This document shows positions 1 to 8,173 of a stretch of DNA of 64,000 bases, piece after piece. A program made the position numbers and the translations under genes. The notes under the pieces were generated by a model. The model did not search any database. It was not told the origin of the DNA and saw nothing but the letters and a program-made list of their open reading frames with translations. Source of the DNA: an uncultured Acetobacteraceae bacterium (lineage in GTDB: Bacteria; Pseudomonadota; Alphaproteobacteria; Acetobacterales; Acetobacteraceae); contig CAITUP010000041.1 in NCBI GenBank assembly GCA_903895595.1, forward strand, positions 1 to 64,000, read 5' to 3'. Numbering within the stretch: position 1 is the first letter of the stretch; each line of letters opens with the position of its first letter.

Positions 1-113
1 CGGGTTCCACGGGTTCCACGGGTTCCGCGTCCGAAAAGGTGGCGGAAATCCGCCACTCTGAGGCAGGGAACCCCGGAACCCCTTGCTTTGGTTCAAGGGG
101 TTCCATGGGTTCC
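1..113. repeat. GGTTCC repeat/hairpin module, copy 1
   Basis: Three 9-bp direct units of the form GGGTTCCAC lie at 2-28. After about 40 bases they are followed by complementary GGAACCCC units and a hairpin with 11-bp perfect arms (GGAACCCCTTG at 75-85, CAAGGGGTTCC at 94-104, 8-base loop). A further ATGGGTTCC unit follows at 105-113. The same arrangement with the same stem but a different loop recurs near 3062-3272, on the other side of the DUF927 gene. Function unknown; iteron-like or recombination-related roles are possible. Confidence 0.85.
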
Positions 114-401
114 AGCCTAAACTTCGCTTCGGTGAACGCCGCTGCTCTGCGCGAACTGCCGGCGCTGCTGGCACGGTGGCTGCCAGACGGGAGGGCGAAC
201 GGGCGGGAATACGAGGCCCGCAACCCGCGCCGTGTCGACCGCCGCGTGGGATCGTTCCGCGTGAACATGCGCACCGGCCGTTGGGCTGACTTCGCCACGG
301 GCGACCGGGGCGGCGATCCCGTCAGCCTTGCCGCCTTTCTGTTCGGCCTGTCCCAGATCGAGGCCGCGCGGCGACTGGCCGACATGCTGGGGGTGTCGTG
401 A
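39..401 (+). CDS. small primase-associated mobile-element protein
   Basis: A 120-residue reading frame from GTG at 39; an in-frame ATG at 105, just after AAGGGG, is an alternative start and would skip the repeat-encoded residues. The conserved part is the C-terminal half, with RVNMRTGRWADFATGDRGGD followed by a helix ending in RRLADMLGV. This resembles the part around and after the zinc finger of CHC2-type primases, but the cysteines are missing. It overlaps the next gene by ATGA-like coupling (398-401), so the two are probably translated together. The N-terminal 22 residues are encoded by the GGTTCC repeat module. Role in element replication is inferred from the neighbour. Confidence 0.7.
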   Translation: MAEIRHSEAGNPGTPCFGSRGSMGSSLNFASVNAAALRELPALLARWLPDGRANGREYEARNPRRVDRRVGSFRVNMRTGRWADFATGDRGGDPVSLAAFLFGLSQIEAARRLADMLGVS

Positions 402-3013
402 CGATGGTAGGGACCGTTGCGATACCGCCAGCCACGACGTTCGGCGCAATGGCGGGCATGGATGCAGACCCGTTCGCCCGGCTGCCGGGGTCCGACACCG
501 CCGATCCCGCTGCGGTTATCCCGAGCGGGATCGGCGGTAGGACGGACGATGCTGCCGACGCCGTGGCGCTGTTGCCCTGCCCGGAACAGAACCCGCCCGC
601 GCACCGCTTTAGGCATTGGGTGCGGGGCGAGCCGTCGCGCGTGTGGGTATATCGCACGGCCGAGGGCGACCCGGTGATGGTGACCGCGCGCTACGACTTC
701 ACCGGCCTGGACGGGGCGCCCGCCAAGGACGTGATTCCTTGGACCTATGGCCGGCGGGTGTGGATCGACCGCAACGGGAACCCGCAGGACCGCATTGGAT
801 GGCATTGCAAGGCGCCGCCTACTCCGCGCCCGCTCTATGGCCGGGACCGGCTGGCCGCGCGACCTGAAGCTCCGGTGATGGTGTGCGAGGGCGAGAAGGC
901 CGCCGACGCTGCCGAGGTGCTGTTTCCCGATTATGTCGGAGTCACGTCGCAAGGCGGATCGAAGGCGCCTGGCAATTCCGACTGGACGCCGACGCAAGGC
1001 CGCGCCGCCACCATCTGGCCAGATCAGGACGAACCCGGCGCCGCCTATGCCGCGACGGTGGCGGGGCTGTTGAAGGCGGCCGGCGCGGCTTCGGTGCGCA
1101 CGGTAGAGGTGCCGACCGCTTGGCCGAAGGGATGGGACCTTGCCGACGCGCTGCCGGAAGGCGTGGTGCAGGACCGGCTGCGGGAACTGCTGGACGATGC
1201 GCCGGACGGCGCGGCGCCTGAGATGCCGGGAGGCTACCGCATGACGATTCGCGGCCTCTTGTTCGATCCGGCGCCGACCGAGAAGAACCAAGACCCGGCG
1301 CCCATCTTCATTGCAGCACCGTTCCGGAGGGTAGGTGAAACTCGCAGCGATGTTGGCGAGGGTTGGGGGCTGTTGCTGCGCTGGCGCGACCGTGAAGGGC
1401 GGGCGCACCAATGGGCGATCCCGCGCCGGCTGATCCATCGGCCGGGCAACGAGATTGCCGAGGAACTGGAACATGCGGGGCTATCGTGCGGTCCCGACGC
1501 GCGGGCGCATGACCTGCTAAAAAGATTCGTGGGCGGGGTGAAGGTGGCGCGGCTGCTGCGGTGCGTGACGCGCACAGGCTGGCACCAGTCGGAAGGGGCG
1601 CACGTGTTCGTGCTGCCGGGCGGCGACGCGTTCGGGCGTGGATCGGCCGACACGATCTTGCAGGCCGACCATGCCGGCACCGATGCGGCATACCGTGCCG
1701 CAGGCACGCTGGCGCGCTGGCAGGCCGATGTTGCGGCGCTGGCAGTTGGCAATGACCGGCTGGCGCTGTTCCTCGCCGCAGCGTTCGCAGGGCCGTTGCT
1801 GGACGTGTTGGGCGAGCCGTCCGGCGGCGTGCATCTGGTAGGCAATTCACGCACCGGCAAGAGCACGGCGGCGGTGCTGGCCGCGAGTGTGTGGGGAAGG
1901 CCGACCGCTGATGCGCAAATGCGGCAATGGCGCGGCACGGCGAACGGGCTTGAGGGCACGGCGGCCGAGACTGCCGACGCGCTGCTGATCTTGGACGAAA
2001 TGGGGCAGGCGGACGGGCGCGAGGTGGGCGACGTGGTTTACATGCTCGCCAACGAGGCCGGTAAGCAACGCGCGTCGCGCACCGGCACGGCCCGGCGCCG
2101 CCAGTCATGGCGGGTGCTGTTCCTAAGCACGGGCGAAATCACGCTGGCGCAGAAGATGGGCGAGGCCGGCAAGAAGGTGATGGCCGGGCTTGAGGTTCGC
2201 ATGGTGAACCTGCCGGCGGACGCGGGCGCGGGGTTGGGTGTGTTCCAGACCATCCACGGCAGGCCCGACCCGGCGGCGCTGGCCGAGGAACTTAGGGACG
2301 CCGCACGGAAGCACCACGGCACCGCGTCGCGGCTGTTCCTCGCCCGGCTGGCACAGGACCGGGCCGCGCACGGCGCCGACCTGCGGGCGACCCTGGACGC
2401 TCTGCGGGCGGGGTTCCGAGATGCCCACGTTCCTGCCGACGCGGCGCCGCAGGTTCGCAGCGTGTCGGGCCGGTTCGCCCTGATTGGTGCGGCCGGCGAA
2501 CTGGCGCGGGACTACGGCGTGTTGCCCTGGCCGGCGGGCGAGGCGATGCGCGCGGCCGGCGCTTGCTTCGCGGCTTGGCTGGCGGAACGTGGCGGCACGG
2601 GTTCCGGCGAGGATGCGGCGGCGCTGGCGCAGGTTCGTGCGTTCCTTGAGACGCACGGCGAAAGCCGGTTCACGGTGCTGTTGCCGCCGACCATAGGTGC
2701 GGAGCCGTCATCCCCTGACGTTGCGCGCACGATCAACCGGGCCGGGTTCCGACGCCCGGCCGGGAGCGGCGACGGCGAGCGGTGGGAATACCTGATCCTG
2801 CCTGAGACGTGGAAAGCGGAGGTGTGCAAGGGGCTGGACGCGAGGCGCACGGCGGAACTTTTGGCCGGGCGCGGCCTGATGGTGGGCGGAACGGAGCGGC
2901 ACCGGGCGGGGCTGGTGACGATCCCTGGTGAGGGCAAGCGGCGCGTCTATCGCGTGTCGGGCGCGATCCTGGGTGACGAACCTGCGGAGGGCGGCACCGA
3001 TGGCGCTCGCTGA
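398..3013 (+). CDS. Toprim/DUF927 domain ATPase of a mobile element
   Basis: An 871-residue protein. A Toprim-like stretch lies around residues 155-250 (VCEGEKAAD and an IWPDQDEPG segment). A DUF927-type module follows, with a Walker A motif GNSRTGKST near residue 481 and a Walker B LLILDEMGQ near residue 529. Such proteins act as primase-helicase-like replication or maintenance factors of prophages, satellites and integrative elements. The start overlaps the stop of the preceding small gene, and its stop lies inside the start region of the next gene, which indicates one operon. Both flanking genes carry the GGTTCC module. A replication role is family inference; helicase activity is not demonstrated by sequence alone. 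Confidence 0.85.
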   Translation: MTMVGTVAIPPATTFGAMAGMDADPFARLPGSDTADPAAVIPSGIGGRTDDAADAVALLPCPEQNPPAHRFRHWVRGEPSRVWVYRTAEGDPVMVTARYDFTGLDGAPAKDVIPWTYGRRVWIDRNGNPQDRIGWHCKAPPTPRPLYGRDRLAARPEAPVMVCEGEKAADAAEVLFPDYVGVTSQGGSKAPGNSDWTPTQGRAATIWPDQDEPGAAYAATVAGLLKAAGAASVRTVEVPTAWPKGWDLADALPEGVVQDRLRELLDDAPDGAAPEMPGGYRMTIRGLLFDPAPTEKNQDPAPIFIAAPFRRVGETRSDVGEGWGLLLRWRDREGRAHQWAIPRRLIHRPGNEIAEELEHAGLSCGPDARAHDLLKRFVGGVKVARLLRCVTRTGWHQSEGAHVFVLPGGDAFGRGSADTILQADHAGTDAAYRAAGTLARWQADVAALAVGNDRLALFLAAAFAGPLLDVLGEPSGGVHLVGNSRTGKSTAAVLAASVWGRPTADAQMRQWRGTANGLEGTAAETADALLILDEMGQADGREVGDVVYMLANEAGKQRASRTGTARRRQSWRVLFLSTGEITLAQKMGEAGKKVMAGLEVRMVNLPADAGAGLGVFQTIHGRPDPAALAEELRDAARKHHGTASRLFLARLAQDRAAHGADLRATLDALRAGFRDAHVPADAAPQVRSVSGRFALIGAAGELARDYGVLPWPAGEAMRAAGACFAAWLAERGGTGSGEDAAALAQVRAFLETHGESRFTVLLPPTIGAEPSSPDVARTINRAGFRRPAGSGDGERWEYLILPETWKAEVCKGLDARRTAELLAGRGLMVGGTERHRAGLVTIPGEGKRRVYRVSGAILGDEPAEGGTDGAR

Positions 3014-3557
3014 TCTGCGGGCGTTCGCGAGCACCTACGCTGCGGCACCTGCGGCAATCGAAGGGGCTCCATGGGTTCCGGGTTCCATGGGTTCCGCAAA
3101 GAGCGAGGCGAAAACCGAGGCAATCGGCCAATTTCCGACCCTTCCGCATCCGGGAACCCCTGGAACCCCTTGCCCGCAACCAAGGGGTTCCAGTGCGGAG
3201 CCTGGAAAAACGGCAGAAGTCTGCGGGGTTCATGGGCGCGGAACCCCTGGAACCCCTGGAACCCCTAGTTTTGATGATGTTGGCGAGGATGGGCGAGCCG
3301 AACCGGCGAACGACACGATGCCGGCCGTGCTGCCTGCCGCCATAGCCGCTCCCGACATTGTGGAGGCGCTGGCCGAGGCGATGGCAGCGAACCCGGCGCA
3401 CCGAATCACTGGCCGGGAGCGGGCGATGTCCTATTTCCGTGCCGAGGCCCGCCGCCGGCTGACCTTGACCGATGACCCCATGGTGCGGGGGTTGCTGCTG
3501 GGCTTTGAGCGGCACGCCAGCGCAATGGCCGTTCATGCAAAGGGCACCGGCCGATGA
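3000..3557 (+). CDS. hypothetical mobile-element protein with repeat-encoded N-terminal part
   Basis: A 185-residue frame from ATG at 3000, chosen because GCGGAGGGCGG precedes it; the upstream extension to 2928 lies inside the DUF927 gene. Residues about 20-90 are encoded by the second GGTTCC module and read as Gly-Thr-Pro rich text (GTPGTPGTP). The C-terminal part (from about residue 95) is more ordinary, with ITGRERAMSYFRAEARRRL and an acidic-hydrophobic tail. No family recognised. It overlaps the upstream gene by 14 bases and the next frame by 4, so it belongs to the same operon. Confidence 0.6.
   Translation: MALADLRAFASTYAAAPAAIEGAPWVPGSMGSAKSEAKTEAIGQFPTLPHPGTPGTPCPQPRGSSAEPGKTAEVCGVHGRGTPGTPGTPSFDDVGEDGRAEPANDTMPAVLPAAIAAPDIVEALAEAMAANPAHRITGRERAMSYFRAEARRRLTLTDDPMVRGLLLGFERHASAMAVHAKGTGR
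3062..3272. repeat. GGTTCC repeat/hairpin module, copy 2
   Basis: CCATGGGTTCC and GGGTTCC units (3066-3096) are followed by GGAACCCCT units and a hairpin with the same 11-bp arms as copy 1 (3162-3172 and 3181-3191) but a different 8-base loop. Three more tandem GGAACCCCT units follow at about 3241-3269. The module lies within a coding frame, where it specifies GTP repeats. Confidence 0.85.
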
Positions 3558-3619
3558 TCGCCCGTGGCCGCGCGCGCGCGGTGGTCAGACTGAAACAGCA
3601 ACCCCGGAGGCATAGCGAG

Positions 3620-4072
3620 ATGACCGACGACGACGCCCCAAACAGTGATGGACCTGTGATCCCCGGCGGGCGAGGTGGAAGCCTTCGCCCTTGGCAGCCT
3701 GGCCAGTCCGGCAACCCCGCCGGCATGTCCGCAGCGAGGCGGGAGGCGCACCGGCTGGCGCGCCTTGCCAGTCCTGACGCCGTGGCGGTGCTGACCGAAA
3801 GGATGATGGACCCCGCCGAAGATGCCCGAGTGCGCATCGTGGCGGCCGGCGCCGTGTTGGATCGTGGCTTGGGGCGCGCAAAGGAAGGGCCGCCCGACGA
3901 TGGCGCAGCGGACGTGGCCGACTTCGCGCACCTGCCGCCAGAGGAACAGGCCGAACTCTCGGCCGCGCTAGCGACGGTTTACCGACTGACCGGGCGAGGC
4001 TTGGCGCCGCTGCCGCAGGTGCAAATCTATTTGCCCGACAACGGGCTTCGCCACTATCCGCGTCCTTTTTAG
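3620..4072 (+). CDS. DUF5681 domain-containing protein
   Basis: A 150-residue protein from ATG 3620, chosen for the upstream GGAGG (about 3606-3610); the frame is open from 3554. The segment PWQPGQSGNPAGMS followed by a basic helix is the hallmark of DUF5681 proteins, which occur on prophages and integrative elements. The rest contains an ARLASPDAVAVLTERMMD helix and an acidic stretch. It is the last element gene before the tRNA-Ser gene, separated by about 60 bases. Molecular function unknown; a DNA-packaging or regulatory role has been suggested for the family only by context. Confidence 0.75.
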   Translation: MTDDDAPNSDGPVIPGGRGGSLRPWQPGQSGNPAGMSAARREAHRLARLASPDAVAVLTERMMDPAEDARVRIVAAGAVLDRGLGRAKEGPPDDGAADVADFAHLPPEEQAELSAALATVYRLTGRGLAPLPQVQIYLPDNGLRHYPRPF

Positions 4073-4132
4073 GGGATAGACTAGGGGAGAAAGGCGAAAC
4101 GCTCGAAAAAACCGCAGAAAACGGGGGGGAGT

Positions 4133-4222
4133 TGGCGGACGGGGTGGGATTCGAACCCACGGTACGCTTACACGCACGGCGGTTTTCAAGACCGCTGCCT
4201 TAAACCGCTCGGCCACCCGTCC
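4133..4222 (-). tRNA. tRNA-Ser (anticodon TGA)
   Basis: On the minus strand the sequence folds as a class II tRNA: acceptor 5' arm GGACGGG (4222-4216) pairs with CCCGTCC (4143-4137), discriminator G, and an encoded CCA at 4135-4133. The D arm GCCGAGCGG, an anticodon loop CTTGAAA with TGA anticodon, a long variable arm and the GGTTCGAATCC T arm are all readable. Its 3' end faces the mobile-element genes on the left, which is the usual integration geometry. Confidence 0.97.
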
Positions 4223-4259
4223 GTTGCGGCCCGCAGTTTAGTGCGGGCAGCCGTAACCC

Positions 4260-5330
4260 TCAAGCGTTGGCGCCGATCGCCGTTGCGATCTCCGCCGGGG
4301 TGATGCCGAGCTTGGCGGCCGAGTCCTGGATTTCCTGCCAGGTGGTGTCGTCGACCTCGATCCCGTTGGCGCGGCGGGCGGCGGTGTAGGCCTTTTCCGG
4401 CTCCCCGGGGACCAGCACTTCCTTGAACCCGGGGGCAGGACGGGCGGATTTGACGTAGGCTTTGGTAGCCTCGATCCGCGTCTGCGTTTCCTCCGCGCCG
4501 CCGAGCTGCGCCAAGTCGATGACGATCGCGAGCATGGAGTTCAGGGTGCCGCCGCGCGGCGGCTCGAACGCGCCGTAACCGCCGGCGACGGCGGCGGCCA
4601 TGATCTCGCACATGATCGCGAGGCCGGAGCCTTTATGGGTCCCGAAGCTCTTCAGCGCGCCCAGCTTGTCGCGGATGAAGATGCCGGGGTCGTTGGTCGG
4701 GTTGCCGTCGGCGTCGATCAGGCAGTTGTCGGCGACTGGAATGCCCTTGTTATGCGCGACGCGGGCCTTGCCGGCGGCGATGGTGGTGGTCGCCATGTCG
4801 AGCATCACGGACGGCCCGTCGGCCCCCGGCACCGCGACGCAGAACGGGTTGGTGCCGAGGCGCGGCTGCGCGGCGCCCCAGGTCGCCTGAATGTCGCGGT
4901 GATCGGCCACGTTCACGAACGCGGTGAAGGCGCAGCCGGCGTTGGCGACCATTTCGCCGTAGGTGCCGATGCGCCCGATGTGCGACGCATTGCGGAACGC
5001 CAGCACGCAGGCACCGTTTTCCTTGGCTTTGGCGATCGCGCGGCGCACGGCGTCTCCGGCGGCGCGCTGGCCGTAGCCGCGCTTGGCGTCGATCACCAGC
5101 AGGGCACCGGCATCGAGCACCGTCTCCGACGTCTGGTTCGGCACCAGCAGCCCGTCGCCGAGCAGGCGGACATAGGTCGGCAGCATCCCGACGCCGTGGC
5201 TGTCATGACCGGCGAGGTTCGCTCGGACCAGATGATCGGCGACCTCATCGGCCTCGATCTTCTCGCTGCCCATGCGGGTGGCGATGAGGTGGGTCAGGGT
5301 CTGCAGGCCGTGGGCGGTGAAAGTCGGCAT
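4260..5330 (-). CDS. Ldh family (malate/lactate-type) NAD(P)-dependent dehydrogenase
   Basis: A 356-residue protein starting at ATG 5330 (MPTFTAHG); the longer open frame upstream runs antisense through the next gene and is rejected. Family marks include ANLAGHDSHGVGM near residue 38, the RGYGQ segment, a FRNASHIGRIG catalytic-histidine region near residue 115, TNPFCVAVP, and GTHKGSGLAIM. These define the malate/L-lactate/ureidoglycolate/sulfolactate dehydrogenase family (Ldh_2), which is cytoplasmic and oxidises 2-hydroxy acids. The exact substrate cannot be read. It is divergent from the prpF-like gene, with 150 bases between them, so a shared control region and a common pathway are plausible. 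Confidence 0.9.
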   Translation of the reverse strand: MPTFTAHGLQTLTHLIATRMGSEKIEADEVADHLVRANLAGHDSHGVGMLPTYVRLLGDGLLVPNQTSETVLDAGALLVIDAKRGYGQRAAGDAVRRAIAKAKENGACVLAFRNASHIGRIGTYGEMVANAGCAFTAFVNVADHRDIQATWGAAQPRLGTNPFCVAVPGADGPSVMLDMATTTIAAGKARVAHNKGIPVADNCLIDADGNPTNDPGIFIRDKLGALKSFGTHKGSGLAIMCEIMAAAVAGGYGAFEPPRGGTLNSMLAIVIDLAQLGGAEETQTRIEATKAYVKSARPAPGFKEVLVPGEPEKAYTAARRANGIEVDDTTWQEIQDSAAKLGITPAEIATAIGANA

Positions 5331-5480
5331 GGGTGGGACGCTCCGTTTATCGCGATGGGGCCTGGATAGAGCGGGTTGGCGGTTGGGGGAAGGGGCACAT
5401 CGGTTGCGGCTTGGGACGCCCGGGTTGACCCCAAGCGCGACCGCTTCCACCTTGGAACCAATCGCATTAGGGGGTCCGCC

Positions 5481-6620
5481 ATGCCGCTTCTCGCTCTTCC
5501 CGCCGTCTTCATGCGCGGCGGCACCAGCCGAGCCGTGATGTTTCACGCGAAGGATTTGCCGGAACGGGCGGCGTGGGATCCGTTGTTCATGGCGGCCATG
5601 GGCACGCCCGACCCCAACGGGCGGCAGTTGAACGGCATGGGCGGCGGTATTTCGTCTCTGTCCAAGGTCTGCGTTCTGGCCCCGTCTTCGCGGGAAGATG
5701 CCGATGTGGACTACACATTCGCGCAGGTGCAGATCAAGGAAGCGGCGGTCGATTACCGGTCCAACTGCGGCAACATGAGCTCCGCCGTCGGCCCCTTCGC
5801 GGTAGACGAAGGCATTGTCCGCCCGAACGGCGAAACCGCGATCGTGCGCATCTTCAATACCAACACGAAGAAGATCATCCGCTCCACCTTCCCGCTGATC
5901 GACGGCCGCGCCGCCACCGACGGGACGATGGCGATCCCGGGAGTCGCCGGGTTCGGCGCCCCCGTGAAGCTGGATTTCCTGACGCCCGGCGGTGCCACCA
6001 CCGGCAAGCTGCTGCCCACCGGCCACGCGACCGATTGGCTGGATGTGCAGGGGTTGGGGCGGATCGAGGTCTCTCTGATCGATGCCGCCAATGCCTGCGT
6101 GTTCGTCCGCGCCCGCGATCTGGGTTTGACCGGCCGCGAATTGCCGGAGGCTTTGGACGCAAACCTGGAATTGCTGGCGACGCTGCAAAACATTCGCCGC
6201 GCCGCTTCGGTCGCCATGGGCATCGCCAAGAACGAGGAAGAGGCGCGGACAATCGCCGGCGTGCCGATCATCGGCTTCGTCGCGCCGCCGATGGATTCGC
6301 CCACGCTGTCCGGCGAGACGATCCAGGCATCGCAGGTCGATCTGACCGCGCGCTTCCTGTCCAACGGCCAGCCGCACCGCGCGTTGCCGCTGACCGCCTC
6401 CCTCTGCACCGCCGTCGCCGCCCGTATCGACGGCACCGTCACCAACCAGGCGCTCGGGCCGGACGCGGCGGGATCGATCCGCATCGGCATGCCCTCGGGC
6501 ATTCTGACCGTGGACGCCGATGTCGGGCGCGATGCCTCCGGCGCCTGGGTGGCGCATAGCGGCGCGTTCTACCGTACCGCGCGGCGGCTGTTCGACGGGC
6601 GGATTTACGTGCCGGTTTAG
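5481..6620 (+). CDS. PrpF family protein (aconitate-type isomerase)
   Basis: A 379-residue protein from ATG 5481, preceded by AGGGGG. The N-terminal FMRGGTSRAVMF, the GGGISSLSKVC segment and DYRSNCGNMSSAVGPFA around residue 92 are PrpF-family signatures. Members are diaminopimelate-epimerase-fold isomerases such as 2-methylaconitate cis-trans isomerase or 4-oxalomesaconate tautomerase; the cysteine in SNCGN corresponds to the catalytic region. No prpB/prpC genes are nearby, so methylcitrate-cycle membership is not supported. The neighbours (hydroxy-acid and alcohol dehydrogenases) suggest catabolism of a small carboxylic acid. It is followed 10 bases later by the alcohol dehydrogenase gene, probably in one operon. 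Confidence 0.88.
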   Translation: MPLLALPAVFMRGGTSRAVMFHAKDLPERAAWDPLFMAAMGTPDPNGRQLNGMGGGISSLSKVCVLAPSSREDADVDYTFAQVQIKEAAVDYRSNCGNMSSAVGPFAVDEGIVRPNGETAIVRIFNTNTKKIIRSTFPLIDGRAATDGTMAIPGVAGFGAPVKLDFLTPGGATTGKLLPTGHATDWLDVQGLGRIEVSLIDAANACVFVRARDLGLTGRELPEALDANLELLATLQNIRRAASVAMGIAKNEEEARTIAGVPIIGFVAPPMDSPTLSGETIQASQVDLTARFLSNGQPHRALPLTASLCTAVAARIDGTVTNQALGPDAAGSIRIGMPSGILTVDADVGRDASGAWVAHSGAFYRTARRLFDGRIYVPV

Positions 6621-6630
6621 GATTTTCCCC

Positions 6631-7650
6631 ATGCTCACCCTTCGCAAAACCAAGCCCGGCTTCGGCCTCGATTTGTTCGAGGGCACCGACGCCCCCGATC
6701 CCTCGGCTGCCGATGTCACCATCCGGGTGGAATCCGCCGGCATCTGCGGCTCCGACGTGCACGCGTATGAGTGGACCGACGGCTACGGCTTCATGGTCCC
6801 GCATCTGCCCATCGTCATGGGGCACGAATTTGCCGGCCACATCGTCAAGGCCGGCGCGGGATCGGTGTTGCCCGAGGGCACGCGAGTCACAATCATGCCC
6901 GGCGTCGATTGCGGCGTCTGCGCCAACTGCCGCCGCGGCAATGCCCGCAACTGTTTGAGTCGGTCCGCCATCGGCCTGACGCGCAACGGCGGCTTCGCCC
7001 GCTACGTGACGGTGCCCGCCGCCAACTGCCTGCCACTGCCGGCAAGCGTGGACACGGAACTCGGCGCCCTGACCGAACCCCTGTGCGTGGGGGCGGAGGC
7101 GGTGCTGACCGGCGAAGTCGGCCTCGGCGACACGGTGCTGGTGATGGGACCCGGCACGATCGGTCAGGCCATCGCGCTGTTCGCCCGCGCGGCCGGGGCG
7201 GGGAGAGTGTTCATCGCCGGCAAGGCCGACGGGCCACGTTTCGACGTGCTGCGGGCCCTGGGTTTCAACGACATCCTGGACGTGGCGGAGGCACCGCTGC
7301 CGGAACTGCTCGATGGCATCAAAGTCGATGTCGTCATCGAGGCCACGGGCTACCCGCCAAGCGTGACGGATGGATTGGGCGTGCTGCGGAAAGGGGGCGT
7401 GCTGGTGGTGGCCGGCATCCATCCGGGGCCGCTGACCCTGCCGCTGACGGATTTCGTCCGCAACCGGCACCAACTGCGCGCCACCCACGGCTGCGAGCGC
7501 CCGACCTGGGACAAGGTTTTGACCATCCTCGCCCGCGAACCCGACAGTTTCCGCCCGATGATCACCCACCGCCTGCCGCTGGCAGACGGGCTTCGCGGTT
7601 TCGAACTCGCTCGGCAACGGGCGGCGTCGAAGGTGATGTTGCGACCGTGA
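6631..7650 (+). CDS. zinc-dependent alcohol dehydrogenase family protein
   Basis: A 339-residue MDR-type dehydrogenase. The catalytic zinc motif CGSDVHAYE lies near residue 38 and GHEFAGH near residue 68. Four structural-zinc cysteines sit in GVDCGVCANCRRGNARNC, and the nucleotide-binding glycine motif VLVMGPGTIGQ lies near residue 170. The enzyme should be cytoplasmic, oxidising a polyol, sugar alcohol or hydroxy compound with NAD(P). The start at 6631 is only 10 bases after the prpF stop, indicating cotranscription. Substrate unknown; threonine- or sorbitol-dehydrogenase-like architecture is common to the group. Confidence 0.9.
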   Translation: MLTLRKTKPGFGLDLFEGTDAPDPSAADVTIRVESAGICGSDVHAYEWTDGYGFMVPHLPIVMGHEFAGHIVKAGAGSVLPEGTRVTIMPGVDCGVCANCRRGNARNCLSRSAIGLTRNGGFARYVTVPAANCLPLPASVDTELGALTEPLCVGAEAVLTGEVGLGDTVLVMGPGTIGQAIALFARAAGAGRVFIAGKADGPRFDVLRALGFNDILDVAEAPLPELLDGIKVDVVIEATGYPPSVTDGLGVLRKGGVLVVAGIHPGPLTLPLTDFVRNRHQLRATHGCERPTWDKVLTILAREPDSFRPMITHRLPLADGLRGFELARQRAASKVMLRP

Positions 7651-7673
7651 TGGGGGTGGATAGCGAGGTGTAA

Positions 7674-7785
7674 TACCACCCGAACTAACCACTGACGCAC
7701 CGGAATTCGCTACATCGTCATGCTGACCTGCGTCGGCATGACGATTTACCACGCGCCGATGTGTCAATGGCTAGGTCCGCTGGTA
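7674..7785. repeat. nested palindromic repeat, short copy (112 bp)
   Basis: The ends form imperfect inverted repeats: TACCACCCGAACTAACCA on the left matches the complement of TGGCTAGGTCCGCTGGTA on the right. The centre is a second inverted repeat built on CGTCATGC...GCATGACG. Structure is that of a small non-autonomous palindromic or MITE-like element; no coding capacity. Confidence 0.85.
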
Positions 7786-7868
7786 TAAGGCGCACCCCTG
7801 CCACGCATGTTTACGGGTCCGATGTGCATCCGTGTCTTCCTTGTGTCGGAATCCCGTACGCGGTGTGA

Positions 7869-8035
7869 TACCAATCGAACTAACCAATGACCCACCGGAA
7901 TTCGCCACATCGTCATGCCGACGCAGGTCGGCATCCACGACTTACTGGCCACTACCAAGAAAGTCGTGGATGCTGACCTTCGTCAGCATGACGGTTTACC
8001 ATACGCCGATGTGTCAATGGTTAGGTCCGCTGGTA
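7869..8035. repeat. nested palindromic repeat, long copy (167 bp)
   Basis: Same outer ends as the copy at 7674-7785, but the central hairpin is extended. It contains GGTCGGCATCCACGACTT and, after a spacer, AAGTCGTGGATGCTGACC, so three nested inverted repeats are present. The size difference from the short copy lies entirely in this inner hairpin. Confidence 0.85.
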
Positions 8036-8173
8036 TGAATTCTTAGCGGCATTGCCAGACAGTGCCTGGATTTCCCGCGAAATCGCATGTAGGTTGCACG
8101 GACCGGTAGCATTGTTCTGACGACACGACTGCCACCTGACCCAACCCTTCTCCCAATCGGAGGTTACGTTACA

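Larger units (their letters stand above)
7651..8173. other. gene-free stretch with two palindromic repeats
   Basis: No convincing coding frame in these 523 bases. Two copies of a nested palindromic element (7674-7785 and 7869-8035) occupy about half of it. The 83 bases between the copies show nothing recognisable. The last 138 bases lead into the next gene, with a GGAGG at about 8158-8162. Confidence 0.8.

Noticed and set aside
1-113. GGTTCC units considered as CRISPR repeats
   Set aside because: Units of 9 bases without spacers; they form direct repeats plus a hairpin instead.
5331-6743. N-terminal extension of the Ldh-family dehydrogenase to 827 residues
   Set aside because: It runs antisense through the PrpF gene, and family homology starts at MPTFTAHG (5330).
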